IMG/VR virus record: IMGVR_UViG_3300046028_005495
Location: 1-29,430 of that record
Strand: one strand, 5' to 3'
Origin: a virus
DNA length: 29,430 bases
Under the pieces are notes generated by a model that made no database searches, was not told the origin of the DNA, and saw nothing but the letters and a program-made list of their open reading frames with translations. Shown piece by piece: positions 17,701 through 25,976 of this stretch (its first letter is position 1; every line of letters starts with the position of its first letter). The translations under genes and the position numbers were made by a program.

Positions 17701-20700
17701 ACACCGTTGTTGGAAACAAAATACGAAAAGGATTCATCAAGATTTACGTTCAAAGGTACTTTACCAGAACCAGTTGATTTCTTTCCAAATACATCAGCAC
17801 CTGGGTTTGAAATAAAAACAGCACCACTCGAAACAAAATACATACAGGACGTTAGTAGATTTACATTCAAGGGAACTCGTGCAGATGCACCAAATGTGAA
17901 CTATTTCCCAGATGATTTCAATAGTGGATTTACAACACTAGCTCAGCCTCTTTCTACCGAGTATCAATCTGATATATCGAGGTTTACATTCAAGGGAACT
18001 CGTCAGGACGCACCATCTGTTGATTATTTACAAAATAATCCTGCATCTGGATTTGAGATACTAACACAGCCTCTTCAAAGTAAATACAAAAAAGAAGTTA
18101 GTAGATTTACTTGGGTAGGTACAAGACAAGATTCTCCGGAAGTTGATTTCCTAAAAATTCCAAATGGTAATCCAAATTCTATAAATGGATTCACGAGATT
18201 ATTTGCCGATGTAACTGATACTAAACTTTCAGATTCATTCTCAAGATTTTCAATAGAAAGTGCAAACAGTTTTTCTTCTGTAAAGAAAGTCCCATATACA
18301 AAGTTCTTTGGTTTCTTACCAATTGAACGTTCTGGATTTTTAGTTGGAATGACAAATGTCAATTCTTCACTATACCCACTATTCAATCCGAAATTGACAC
18401 CAGATGATCCGGCAGGAACTAGATTTTCAATAGAAGGACAACGTAGTCAAAATAGAAGACAAATGACCGATAACGTTGCGAAGTACGCTCCAAAAACTCT
18501 TGGTGGTTTATTTTGGTCAGACGGAATCAATACTGGAACAGCAACTCTTGATAATCAAGTTCCGTACATAAAAACGAAAGAACCTGATTCGTTTGGAAGT
18601 ACATACTTCCGCAAATATGAGAAGTTGGCTAAAGATTCAACTGAAAGTCTTGGTTACTTGACAAAGTGGGCAATAACTAGGAGGTCACCTTCACCACTTG
18701 ATGCTCAATATAATAAGTACAAGCTTCAAGCTGAATCAACAAACTACGGTTCTCCAAATTCCCTTCAACCTTATGTTGTTCGCGGTATTCAACGAGACGG
18801 TGAAGTTGAAAATCAGCGTTGGGGGTTTGGTGTAAATTTCGATGATGGATTTGTACGGGGTGGAGTAGTCACACAAGTTGAGAGAATATTTGAAGACTTG
18901 AAACGAATAGGTCAATGGTCTCTTAGTACAAAAGGATTGATGTTCAATATACGTCAACTTGCATTACAAGTTATGAATCCTGTTACGGATGTTGACCCCG
19001 ATAATAAATTCACAAGTGGAATAATCGGACTACCTTATCCATCGACTATGTTGTATAATCCGTTTTCTCTTGTAGCTAATATAGCAACGGCTAGAATAGG
19101 TCTACATTTACCTCGTCATGGTATATTGCCTTTCAGTAATATTTTTCTGAACAAATATGAAACTGCTACAAAAAATAGAGAACTGAAATTAGATACATCG
19201 AATCCAGAATACAAATCTTGGGAAAATGTATCAAAACCTTCATCTAGCAACAGAGACCCAGACGGAAAAAGTAGATTGATAGGTTTGATGAAAGAACTTT
19301 TGCCTAATTCGTTTAGTCCAATCGTATCATCAACTAGGACACAGATTCCATCACTTCCATCGGAAGCACAGCAAGCTATTGATACGGCAAGAGGATTAGA
19401 TTCATCTAGTCCGGATGCCGCAAAATATGCAGAAGATAAAGCAAAACAAATACAGACAGACGTGAATAACGGAAAAGAGGCATATAAAAATCCTGGACAG
19501 GGGTCTACTAATGCTTCTGGATTTGGTGAATCATCTACTATAAATCGTTTGACAACATCATTTGGAGGACCAAATTCATTTTTGGGAATTGGTGGAACAA
19601 CATTCAACAGAGCAGGTCATCCGTATCTTACATACTATACAACAAACCCAGATTTGTATGACTCTAAACATCCTTCATATAATGATTTCATGAAGAGAGA
19701 TACATATTTTGCGGCAACCAAAACATACGGTGATGTTTTACTATCCAATAGCACTATTAGAGCTTTGTACTATCTACTCGGTGGAGACGCAAATAAACCA
19801 GCGGATATTCCAACATTGGATAGTGTAGATGTTCCTGTTCAGAAGGGTGTGAAGGATATACTGAAAGCATCGTTATCATTGTCCGCAGAATATCCACTTG
19901 AAAACACTAGATTGTTTGCAACAACCAAATATGATCAGGCAATTTCAACCAAGAAAAAAATATCACAAGGGCCACAGGTTGACCCAGAAGGTATTCCTGG
20001 TGCTATACGAAGATATAGAACTTCAAATTATGATCAACTGAAACGTAATGATAGACGTAGGAGTAGTAAATTCAATGATTTTAGAGGTTCAATTACTTTG
20101 GACGAGAAGACAAAGGCATTTGTTACAAATCCAGATATTGCTAGATTCGATACAAGAAATCTAACAGATAGATATGGATTTGGCGATCAAGGTGAACCTG
20201 GAGCTCAACGAGACCTTCCATATTTGAGTACAATTCAATACTCAAGATTTGCAAAGGAAGGTATATTCAATTCAGGTGAAAGTGAATTCAAAGATTATGC
20301 TGTATCTTCTGAAAAGATAATAGATGGACAAAAACAGAAGTTTAGAGGAGACCGAATAAATATCATAGATTACAAGCGAGCAAATTTCAACATAAACACA
20401 AACTTGGTTTATGAAAAAGGGGAATATACTGACCAATTACCTGGTGCTGACGATTTGATTGAATTTTACTTTTCAAGTCTTGTATTGAGTGGTCATAAGA
20501 ATTGCCCAGCCGAAGTTATTGTATTTAGAGCATCATTCAATAGTATAACTGATAATCACAATCCATCTTGGAATTCTGTAAAATATATGGGACGTGCAGA
20601 CCCACTATATGTATATCAAGGGTATGAAAGAGAAATATCATTTGGATTTACAGTACACATTGGTTCTCGTGATGAAATGAAAGCTTCTTGGAGAAAGTTA

Positions 20701-21363
20701 AATTATCTTGCTTCTTGGACTGCCCCTGAGTATATTAGAAGTGGATTGATACGTGGACCTATGATTCGTTTGAATATAGGACACTTGTATAGAAAAATGC
20801 CTGGATATATTTCTTCACTTTCATATACATTTGATAATTCACAAACTACATGGGAAACCGCAAAATTACCTGAAGATATGGCACTAGCAGACCCAACAGT
20901 TTCAAAACGAGTCAAACCTGGAGTTTTACAGCTACCTAAACACGTAGATGTAAGTATCTCATTTGTTCCTGTTGGAGTTTACAGACCAGAATTCCGTGGA
21001 ATTATGTATAGTCTTTATGATGACCGTGTTTCAGGAAACAATGTAGAAACAGGACTACAACCACTTACAAGTAAGAAGGTAAATTATTTCAATGAATTTG
21101 ATGATACTGATGAGCCGGTAATTTATAGTGGAGTCGATGTTGATAAGAAAGGTTCTCTTGCTGAAAGGGATTATGGTGCCGCTGCAAATGCAAATCGCGC
21201 AATAGACAGCGAACCTATTTTCAGTAGCGAAGTTGTCCCGGAACCAGATACGAGTGGCCTTCAAGAATTTAACGAACAACAAAGAGCTCAACAAGATGCC
21301 GAACAGATGGAAAGAGTAAGATCTGAAGCTGGAGATTTTTCTGATATAAGTGGGTTAGGTTGA
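14746..21363 (+). CDS. Giant repeat-containing baseplate protein (possible tube-initiator-like C-terminus)
   Basis: A 2205-residue protein, the largest in the window. Residues 1-370 are low in hydrophobics, rich in Asn/Asp/Ser/Thr, and contain loosely repeated phrases (NNIS, NITDPK, SFDRE). Residues about 371-1230 are some 19-20 repeats with the signature (N/D)(Y/F)F-x-GF-x-Q-x-TKY-x-DSS-x-F-x-G; see the repeat feature. Residues about 1230-1880 are non-repetitive, including QLALQVMNP and IGLHLPRHG. A folded C-terminal domain (about 1880-2140) contains DLIEFYFSSLVLSG, GRADPLYVYQGYEREISFGFTV, RGPMIRLNIG and VDVSISFVPVG, patterns I associate with baseplate or tube-initiator proteins of large myoviruses. 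The last 60 residues are acidic and Gln-rich. Its position between tape measure and LysM/gp53-like genes supports a baseplate role. The exact function and the purpose of the repeats are unknown. Confidence 0.75.
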   Translation: MALVDLSSDLSKFRSEVSREPKSTPESSKATNNKNFATFQPITEKLSQFSMNVKRQEPKKLESKLESTNLDDIKKVVSQNLIINRVSRLSNINQDYDGQNRAAIPTAMVSERLGQVQITEFSSRLTKSDIIPIKQSQGTNNNISGINVETQSQGIYNNISPVEVTNDKDEQSNNIVNPDVDIIVPVQSFDRTATSPDIKPNLTDSSDNITDPKIEITRPPQSFDREEQSIEISKDLVSPINNITDPKTVLDLNVLTYERAKQSPPIVTDRRQDGFVTDPKTGVFRFDGATIQTDDNSRLNIDGLPIRFIPISQLEKFELPREVDIARYDLESIQTEDNSNLNVDAVIKTNPSGRHEDPSVSGLSIIGTQSVNFFTDTKAKGFVVRQQGGETLYTGQSVFGWSGKRESAPTTNFISDTNGKGFTKFAQIGQTLYETESSVFGFTTIQSTDFFDVTKKYSSDGFKLFATLYESDYKKDSSQFTFNGAADSAPVVNYFDLNGKVTSDGFHKFAQIYDTKYVPDSSLFTWTGNRDGAPESNFFDVNSTSTTSGFHKFAQIYDTKYILDSSIYDWDGTREDSPEVNYFDISGKNTKFGFHRFAQIYDTKYIPNSSIYDWDGTSENAPEVNYFDIIGKNTSQGFHKFAQLYQTKYVHESSDLDWNGVRTDAPEVNYFDITGRNTNAGFHRLAQLYDTKYIHESSDFDWNGVRTDAPEVNYFDLTGQHTTSGFHKLAQIYDTKYVHESSLFDWNGVRTDAPEVNYFDLGGRNTTIGFHRLAQLYDTKYIHESSLFDWNGVRTDAPEVNFFDLNKQHQTVGFHRLAQKYDTKFIKDSSLFDFDGGSSNAPEVNFFDLNGQFTSKGFEKFPQALVTRYIKDSSRFDFDGNSKSAPETDFFDLSKKFTSKGFEKFPQLLVTKYIKDSSQFDFDGTSKSAPTTDFFPNTNAKGFTSFPQKLQTEYVKDSSEFTFKGSLPSAVNFFPDDNQSGFINKTPLLETKYEKDSSRFTFKGTLPEPVDFFPNTSAPGFEIKTAPLETKYIQDVSRFTFKGTRADAPNVNYFPDDFNSGFTTLAQPLSTEYQSDISRFTFKGTRQDAPSVDYLQNNPASGFEILTQPLQSKYKKEVSRFTWVGTRQDSPEVDFLKIPNGNPNSINGFTRLFADVTDTKLSDSFSRFSIESANSFSSVKKVPYTKFFGFLPIERSGFLVGMTNVNSSLYPLFNPKLTPDDPAGTRFSIEGQRSQNRRQMTDNVAKYAPKTLGGLFWSDGINTGTATLDNQVPYIKTKEPDSFGSTYFRKYEKLAKDSTESLGYLTKWAITRRSPSPLDAQYNKYKLQAESTNYGSPNSLQPYVVRGIQRDGEVENQRWGFGVNFDDGFVRGGVVTQVERIFEDLKRIGQWSLSTKGLMFNIRQLALQVMNPVTDVDPDNKFTSGIIGLPYPSTMLYNPFSLVANIATARIGLHLPRHGILPFSNIFLNKYETATKNRELKLDTSNPEYKSWENVSKPSSSNRDPDGKSRLIGLMKELLPNSFSPIVSSTRTQIPSLPSEAQQAIDTARGLDSSSPDAAKYAEDKAKQIQTDVNNGKEAYKNPGQGSTNASGFGESSTINRLTTSFGGPNSFLGIGGTTFNRAGHPYLTYYTTNPDLYDSKHPSYNDFMKRDTYFAATKTYGDVLLSNSTIRALYYLLGGDANKPADIPTLDSVDVPVQKGVKDILKASLSLSAEYPLENTRLFATTKYDQAISTKKKISQGPQVDPEGIPGAIRRYRTSNYDQLKRNDRRRSSKFNDFRGSITLDEKTKAFVTNPDIARFDTRNLTDRYGFGDQGEPGAQRDLPYLSTIQYSRFAKEGIFNSGESEFKDYAVSSEKIIDGQKQKFRGDRINIIDYKRANFNINTNLVYEKGEYTDQLPGADDLIEFYFSSLVLSGHKNCPAEVIVFRASFNSITDNHNPSWNSVKYMGRADPLYVYQGYEREISFGFTVHIGSRDEMKASWRKLNYLASWTAPEYIRSGLIRGPMIRLNIGHLYRKMPGYISSLSYTFDNSQTTWETAKLPEDMALADPTVSKRVKPGVLQLPKHVDVSISFVPVGVYRPEFRGIMYSLYDDRVSGNNVETGLQPLTSKKVNYFNEFDDTDEPVIYSGVDVDKKGSLAERDYGAAANANRAIDSEPIFSSEVVPEPDTSGLQEFNEQQRAQQDAEQMERVRSEAGDFSDISGLG
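15859..18270 (+). repeat. About 19 in-frame tandem repeats, twelve of exactly 132 bp
   Basis: Taking the Asn/Asp codon before the aromatic pair as the register, units begin at 15859, 15979, 16090, 16222, 16354, 16486, 16618, 16750, 16882, 17014, 17146, 17278, 17410, 17542, 17659, 17776, 17899, 18022 and 18145. The eleven intervals from 16090 to 17542 are all exactly 132 bp (44 residues). Flanking intervals are 111-123 bp. Units around 16618-17146 are nearly identical in DNA (for example GATTGGAATGGTGTAAGAAC at 16846, 16978 and 17110), while outer units share only the protein signature. A degenerate twentieth unit may follow to about 18430. Confidence 0.95.
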
Positions 21364-21396
21364 TACTTAAAATATGATAATAGACGAAAGGTAATT

Positions 21397-21738
21397 ATGT
21401 CTTCAAGATATGAAAATTCAAACATAATAACTAATTCCAGGAAAGTAGAATCTGATGGTAAAGTGAAAATAGTCAGAAGACTAAAGACAACTTTATATCC
21501 AGATTTCAATCAATTTTTGAGTGAAGACACATATATTCTATCACAAGAAAATGATAGGCTGGATATTCTAGCTAAAGAATTTTATGGAGATGAAGTTTTT
21601 TGGCACGTAATTGCAAAAGCAAACGGAATAGGACATGGAACATTGGTAGTTCCTCCCGGTATGATAATACGAATACCGTATTATGATGAATACCAACCTA
21701 TATCAAAACTTATAAAAGATTTGAATGAAAGGCGATAG
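21397..21738 (+). CDS. 53: LysM-like baseplate wedge protein (gp53-like)
   Basis: A 113-residue protein. Residues about 43-97 form a LysM-like unit: DTYILSQENDRLDILAKEFYGD, then FWHVIAKANGI, then VVPPGMIIRIPYYDEY. This is the beta-alpha-alpha-beta pattern, with a tyrosine-containing first strand, the DxLxxIA-type helix and the proline-bounded last strand. Small LysM-type proteins of this kind are baseplate parts in contractile systems; T4 gp53 (196 residues) contains such a fold. It lacks the extra domain of T4 gp53. AAAGG precedes the ATG, and the stop lies 2 bases before the hub-like gene, so the two are co-translated. LysM folds can bind glycan, but in baseplates they are structural; I favour the structural role. 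Confidence 0.75.
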   Translation: MSSRYENSNIITNSRKVESDGKVKIVRRLKTTLYPDFNQFLSEDTYILSQENDRLDILAKEFYGDEVFWHVIAKANGIGHGTLVVPPGMIIRIPYYDEYQPISKLIKDLNERR

Positions 21739-21740
21739 TT

Positions 21741-24056
21741 ATGGCATCTGATGCATCTGGAAAATACAACCCGTTTTACAGACAAGTTTCGGGCGATGTT
21801 TCTGGTGAACTAAATAAGCGAGGTGATTTTTATGGATCACGAGTTAGGTCGCAACGAGTAGTACCCGGTACAAAAGGGTTCCCAGAAGCTGAAAGACTTT
21901 TATGGTCTTATGGAAAAACGGCATATGCAATAGTGCGTGCTGGGGGAATAACGCTTGGTGGGTCTGGTACAAGAGTTATGTCAGATAGAGGTGGAAATCT
22001 AACTCTGTATGATTCAACTAGAAATCAACCTAAATATCCATTACTCCAATCTATTGAATTATCAAATGAAGGAACTATTGGTTCTCTTCTAAAAGGTTCA
22101 TTCACCTTTACTGTCTATCCTGATATTTCTTCTTCTGGATTTGCAATGGAAGGTTTAGAAAATGCCTTCTTCAAACCAGGAAAAGAAGTTACTATAAAGT
22201 ATGGGTGGTCTGTTAGAGATGGTGGTCCAAATAACGGTGAACTAACCGGTATAATTTACAATTTCGATTGGAGTGTAAATAACGATTTATCTATAACCGC
22301 GAAGTGTAGTATTGTTTCAAAGGCAACTATTGCAATAGGTGTTTCTGGTGAACAGACAAACAAAGAAACAAATGACCCAAAAGAAGATCCACTCGGGCAA
22401 CCAATACCGGATGGTGATTTAGCTGGTATTCTTGAGTCTGATGTGAAGTTATTGGGTGGATTACAAAACAAGAGTGTAAATACTGGAACAACAAAGTATT
22501 ACACGAAATCTGAAGTTGGTGGTTCCCAAAAATTTGATTACTATGTAATTGGTATGCCAATGAGTTTGGCAGATGTACCCGATGATCAATTATCTGATGC
22601 AGATAAACAAAAAAAAGCAGACTATGAAAGTAATAAAGAAACACAAAATAAAAAGAATGATTTGGTAAAGAAGTTTGCAACTGGCATACAAGGTGAAAAA
22701 GAAGCACGTGTGGGATTTGAAAAGGCAAAAGCATCAGGACAAACTGAATTTGTTTGGAGAGAGAATGGGGTCGATAAAAAAGGAGACGCAGGAGCTTATG
22801 ACGCTTACTTGACTAAAATCAGCAATGATAGACGAAACAGACTAAGAGAAGAATATCGATCAACTTTTGGAACCAGTCCAGGAAGTGCTGGTGAAAATGA
22901 TTTGGTAAAACAAGCAGAATCGGCAGGAACGTCTGCCGCAGCTGCGAAGGCATCAGGACAAGCAACAGCTGCAAACCAAAATCAAGGAGAAGGTCCTTAT
23001 GGTGCAAAAGCACCGGCACCAGTAACTCAACCCGTATATTTTGTAAAACTTGGAGATTTGACTCAATTTGTAAATCTGATATTAGATACGTCTCCCCTCG
23101 GTGCGAGTTTGTTTACGGTCCAATGTTTTGGAAACACAACAAAACATTTGCCAGACATAGCATCATCTGCACCAGAACGTGTATTTTTCCCAGACGATGA
23201 GATGGGAACGTATGGTGATTTCAAACCATATGCTGGTTCTGGATTTTTGAAAAATGAAACATTGATTGATATTGGAAACATTCTAATATCAACCACAGCC
23301 GTTATAGAAACGTATCGTTCATTTGTAAAAGAAAACCAAACAAGTATAGAATATAAAAATCTAACTGGATTTTTTGATAAACTAATACAAGAAGTTAACT
23401 TTGCATCGGGTGAAATGTATCAATTGGCTACTCAACTGATAGACCCGCCTAAAGGTGGAAAGGGCGGTACTAAGGCTATACTTGCAATAGAAGATACCAA
23501 TATTGCGTCTGAAGTAATAGATAAAGTTACACCATTTCCTTTTACGGCTACTATTGCAAAACCTATTCTAAAATCCGTTAGTATAAGTTGTAAACCACCT
23601 GCAGCATCCGCCGCCGCAGCATACACGCAGGCGAGAGGTGATGGTAGAGTTGGTGGTGATGTATCATATTCGGCTAAAGGTGTACCGGATGAATTTACTG
23701 CTGCATATAATGGTATTCAAAAATCGAAAGACGGCTTCTTAACAAACGGAGCTGGTCCTCAGTTCACAACGGGTCTAAAGGGAAATTATGCAAGATATAA
23801 GAGGACATCTCCTGCAAATGAAAGTAGTCATTGGCTAACTAAAGTTTTGTATCCGATAGATTTTTCATTGACTATTGATGGTATAGATGGTTTTAAGTTT
23901 GGTGATGTCATACAGACAAATCTTATACCATCTAGATATAATCAAGAAGGTATGGTATTTGTTGTTACTAAAATTGGTCACACTATTCAAAACGGTGTTT
24001 GGGAAACTACTTTGAACACAAAGGCAAGAATAGATCCATCAAAACTACAACAATAG
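21741..24056 (+). CDS. Baseplate hub-like protein
   Basis: A 771-residue protein. The N-terminal region (about 40-200) has hub-type beta segments: LLQSIELSNEGTIGSLLKGSFTFTVYP, PGKEVTIKYGW and GELTGIIYNFDWSVNNDLSITAKCSIVS, as in proteins that form the hub ring and switch from tube to spike. A long, charged, Ala/Lys/Gly-rich insertion (about 205-415) looks flexible. The C-terminal half resumes folded sequence and closes with FSLTIDGIDGFKFGDVIQTNLIP and VFVVTKIGHTIQNGVWETTLNTKARI, a typical end of gp27- or gpD-type hub proteins. It is about twice the size of T4 gp27 (391). No lysozyme motif is visible, unlike T4 gp5. It follows the LysM protein after 2 bases, with AAAGG in the overlap. The hub role is inferred from pattern and position. 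Confidence 0.6.
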   Translation: MASDASGKYNPFYRQVSGDVSGELNKRGDFYGSRVRSQRVVPGTKGFPEAERLLWSYGKTAYAIVRAGGITLGGSGTRVMSDRGGNLTLYDSTRNQPKYPLLQSIELSNEGTIGSLLKGSFTFTVYPDISSSGFAMEGLENAFFKPGKEVTIKYGWSVRDGGPNNGELTGIIYNFDWSVNNDLSITAKCSIVSKATIAIGVSGEQTNKETNDPKEDPLGQPIPDGDLAGILESDVKLLGGLQNKSVNTGTTKYYTKSEVGGSQKFDYYVIGMPMSLADVPDDQLSDADKQKKADYESNKETQNKKNDLVKKFATGIQGEKEARVGFEKAKASGQTEFVWRENGVDKKGDAGAYDAYLTKISNDRRNRLREEYRSTFGTSPGSAGENDLVKQAESAGTSAAAAKASGQATAANQNQGEGPYGAKAPAPVTQPVYFVKLGDLTQFVNLILDTSPLGASLFTVQCFGNTTKHLPDIASSAPERVFFPDDEMGTYGDFKPYAGSGFLKNETLIDIGNILISTTAVIETYRSFVKENQTSIEYKNLTGFFDKLIQEVNFASGEMYQLATQLIDPPKGGKGGTKAILAIEDTNIASEVIDKVTPFPFTATIAKPILKSVSISCKPPAASAAAAYTQARGDGRVGGDVSYSAKGVPDEFTAAYNGIQKSKDGFLTNGAGPQFTTGLKGNYARYKRTSPANESSHWLTKVLYPIDFSLTIDGIDGFKFGDVIQTNLIPSRYNQEGMVFVVTKIGHTIQNGVWETTLNTKARIDPSKLQQ

Positions 24057-24063
24057 GTGTAAA

Positions 24064-24732
24064 ATGGCTACTCGTAAAAAAATATATTATACCCCAAATG
24101 AAATAATAGAAGGACTATACACCAGAGGTGGTGAGTGGATGATATTAGATACATGGGAAAATTACTCTGGATTTTTTCATATCTATGAATCAACCAACGA
24201 AATTTTTTCTGAGCAATCTTGGCATCCAACTAAATCAAGAAAACTAGTTCGTTTCCGTAATAAAGAAGAATCTTACTTCAAGTATATTGACATGAAGTAT
24301 TATAGAAAAGTAAATGGGGAAAAAAGAGAAGTTTATGGACCAACAAAGTATTATAGATTCACATCTCCAGTTGCAGTTATTCGTGAACCAACTTCGAGTG
24401 AAAAATCAAATGGTCTTATGACTCGATATTTTCTATTCAAGAGAAATGAACTCTCTTCAAAATCACCGATAGAAATAGATAAAATCCAAGCAGATACATA
24501 TGATTTGTCAAACGATGGTATAAATCAGTATTTATATGTCCTTTCAGAAATACCTTGGAAAATAGAAGGTCCTGAATTTGATATAGTTGAGAATGGTATT
24601 ATAAAAGTACCTGGCGTTGTAAATACAAACAGAAGAATTATTGATAGATTCTCGAAAAAATTTCCTATATTGAGGAAAGTTCTGACTAATGTTAGAGAGT
24701 TTTCTATTTACAACACAAACAACGCGTTCTAA
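24064..24732 (+). CDS. Hypothetical protein of the baseplate cluster
   Basis: A 222-residue soluble protein. The N-terminus has YYTPNEIIEGLYTRGGEWMI followed by a GFFHIYESTNEIFSEQSW strand, a pattern I recall from proteins encoded in baseplate clusters of other large T4-like phages, though I cannot name the family. The remainder alternates aromatic-rich strands (YFKYIDMKYYRKVNGEKREVYGPTKYYRF) and charged loops, and a basic C-terminal segment. AGGTG precedes the ATG by a few bases, and the gene starts 7 bases after the hub-like stop, so it is almost certainly in the same transcript. A structural baseplate role is inference from context. Confidence 0.7.
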   Translation: MATRKKIYYTPNEIIEGLYTRGGEWMILDTWENYSGFFHIYESTNEIFSEQSWHPTKSRKLVRFRNKEESYFKYIDMKYYRKVNGEKREVYGPTKYYRFTSPVAVIREPTSSEKSNGLMTRYFLFKRNELSSKSPIEIDKIQADTYDLSNDGINQYLYVLSEIPWKIEGPEFDIVENGIIKVPGVVNTNRRIIDRFSKKFPILRKVLTNVREFSIYNTNNAF

Positions 24733-24735
24733 AAT

Positions 24736-25950
24736 ATGTATCAAGATACCCCATGTATCTGTATTCCATTCTTTTCAAACAATAACTTCCATTCATCAGA
24801 ATCGGAGGTAGTTGGATTATATTTGTACTTTACTGACGGAACAACCGAATTAGTAAACTTTACACATCCTGATTCACGTATTTCTGAAAAAACATTAGAA
24901 TCAATAAAGTTTCATCCAAATTCACTTGTTCTAAATAAGAAAGGTATGTTATATCATGGTTTTGATAGCGGTATTGACCTAAACTCATATCTTCATTACT
25001 ATATTCACGATCATGCAAATATACAAGAATTCTACACAAGCGTGATGGAGAATTTTTACTCTCGATATTACACTTCAAAGAAGTTGACCAAGATAATTCC
25101 ACTATCAAAGTTGATTGAGTTTGCCGAGAATATCATTCTTTTTACTCTCCCATACTATAAACCGGAAAAGATTTCCAAAGAATGTATAGACTACTGTGAA
25201 GACTTTATAAATACATTCAAGTTTATAGAGTCGAATGAAATTCCTGTTGGTGACGAAATGAAGAAACAAAACTATATGTGGTACACCGCGACTTCTCGTC
25301 CAAGTAATTCATGGAACAACTTCAACTTCTCTGCTTTGAATAAAAATGATGGTACACGTAATAAGATTCATTCTAGATTTGAAAACGGGAAGATAGTTCA
25401 GTTTGACTATGATGCTTTTCACATCAAACTACTGGCAAAAATTCTTGATTATAAGTTTACCAAACATCCATACGAAGAAATAAAAGAAGAGTTGGGACTT
25501 GATATTCCGTATGATGAAGTAAAGTCGAGAGTATTCCAAAACATATATGGAACAATTACAGACCAATTCATACAACATCCGTTCTTCCAAAGAGTTCAGG
25601 CAATGATTGATGAGTTGTATCAAGAGTATGTTGATAAGGAATATACTGAATCATATTTTTACCATAAGAGATTCCGTGAAATAGAAAATGCAACACCAAA
25701 TAAGGTGTTCAATTACTTTCTACAATCATTAGAGACTGAATACAATGTCCGTAAATTAAAAACGATTCTACCTCTATTACAGGACAAAAGAACGGTATTG
25801 TGTATGTATCTGTATGATGCGTTCATATTTGACGTTCCACCCGATGAAAGAGAATTGATACCACAACTAAAACGTGCATTTGAAACAGATGATATGACGA
25901 CTAAATGCTCTATTGGTAGTGATTTTGGTAGTATAACTCCATATTTATAG
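24736..25950 (+). CDS. Compact family A DNA polymerase-like protein
   Basis: A 404-residue protein whose second half aligns with the palm and fingers of DNA polymerase I. TATSRPSN (184-191) matches the TATGRLSS motif. QFDYDAFHIKLLAKIL (222-237) matches motif A (ADYSQIELRVLAH), keeping the catalytic Asp (D224) but with His in place of the Glu. Y259-x3-K263-x3-F267-x3-Y271-G272 matches the O-helix spacing (R-x3-K-x3-F-x3-YG) with Arg replaced by Tyr. NYFLQ (326-330) matches the NxxxQG motif, and LYDAF (359-363) matches motif C (HDE), keeping Asp but changing both neighbours. The spacings from motif to motif resemble Pol I, though fingers are shortened. The N-terminal 170 residues show no clear DxE exonuclease site. 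The enzyme may have altered activity or be inactive. It sits 3 bases after a baseplate-cluster gene, with no clear ribosome binding site. Confidence 0.8.
   Translation: MYQDTPCICIPFFSNNNFHSSESEVVGLYLYFTDGTTELVNFTHPDSRISEKTLESIKFHPNSLVLNKKGMLYHGFDSGIDLNSYLHYYIHDHANIQEFYTSVMENFYSRYYTSKKLTKIIPLSKLIEFAENIILFTLPYYKPEKISKECIDYCEDFINTFKFIESNEIPVGDEMKKQNYMWYTATSRPSNSWNNFNFSALNKNDGTRNKIHSRFENGKIVQFDYDAFHIKLLAKILDYKFTKHPYEEIKEELGLDIPYDEVKSRVFQNIYGTITDQFIQHPFFQRVQAMIDELYQEYVDKEYTESYFYHKRFREIENATPNKVFNYFLQSLETEYNVRKLKTILPLLQDKRTVLCMYLYDAFIFDVPPDERELIPQLKRAFETDDMTTKCSIGSDFGSITPYL
25942..25949 (+). promoter_or_regulatory. TATTTATA box overlapping the polymerase-like stop codon
   Basis: Exact octamer ending 27 nt before the ATG at 25977, with its last bases in the TAG stop. 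It is centred in an inverted repeat, TAGTATA (25929-25935) and TATACTA (25954-25960), with an 18-base loop. Confidence 0.5.
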
Positions 25951-25976
25951 TCATATACTATTATAGGAATATTCAA

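Noticed and set aside
15681-17870. Several minus-strand open frames of 68-150 residues across the repeat region
   Set aside because: They recur with the 132-bp period and are therefore shadows of the repeats on the + strand.
21364-21396. Promoter before the LysM/gp53-like gene
   Set aside because: The 33-base gap has no TATTTATA box or hairpin; the gene is most simply read through from the giant baseplate gene.
24529-24536. TATTTATA inside the baseplate-cluster gene
   Set aside because: It is within coding sequence, about 200 bases before the next start, and one or more chance copies are expected in AT-rich DNA.
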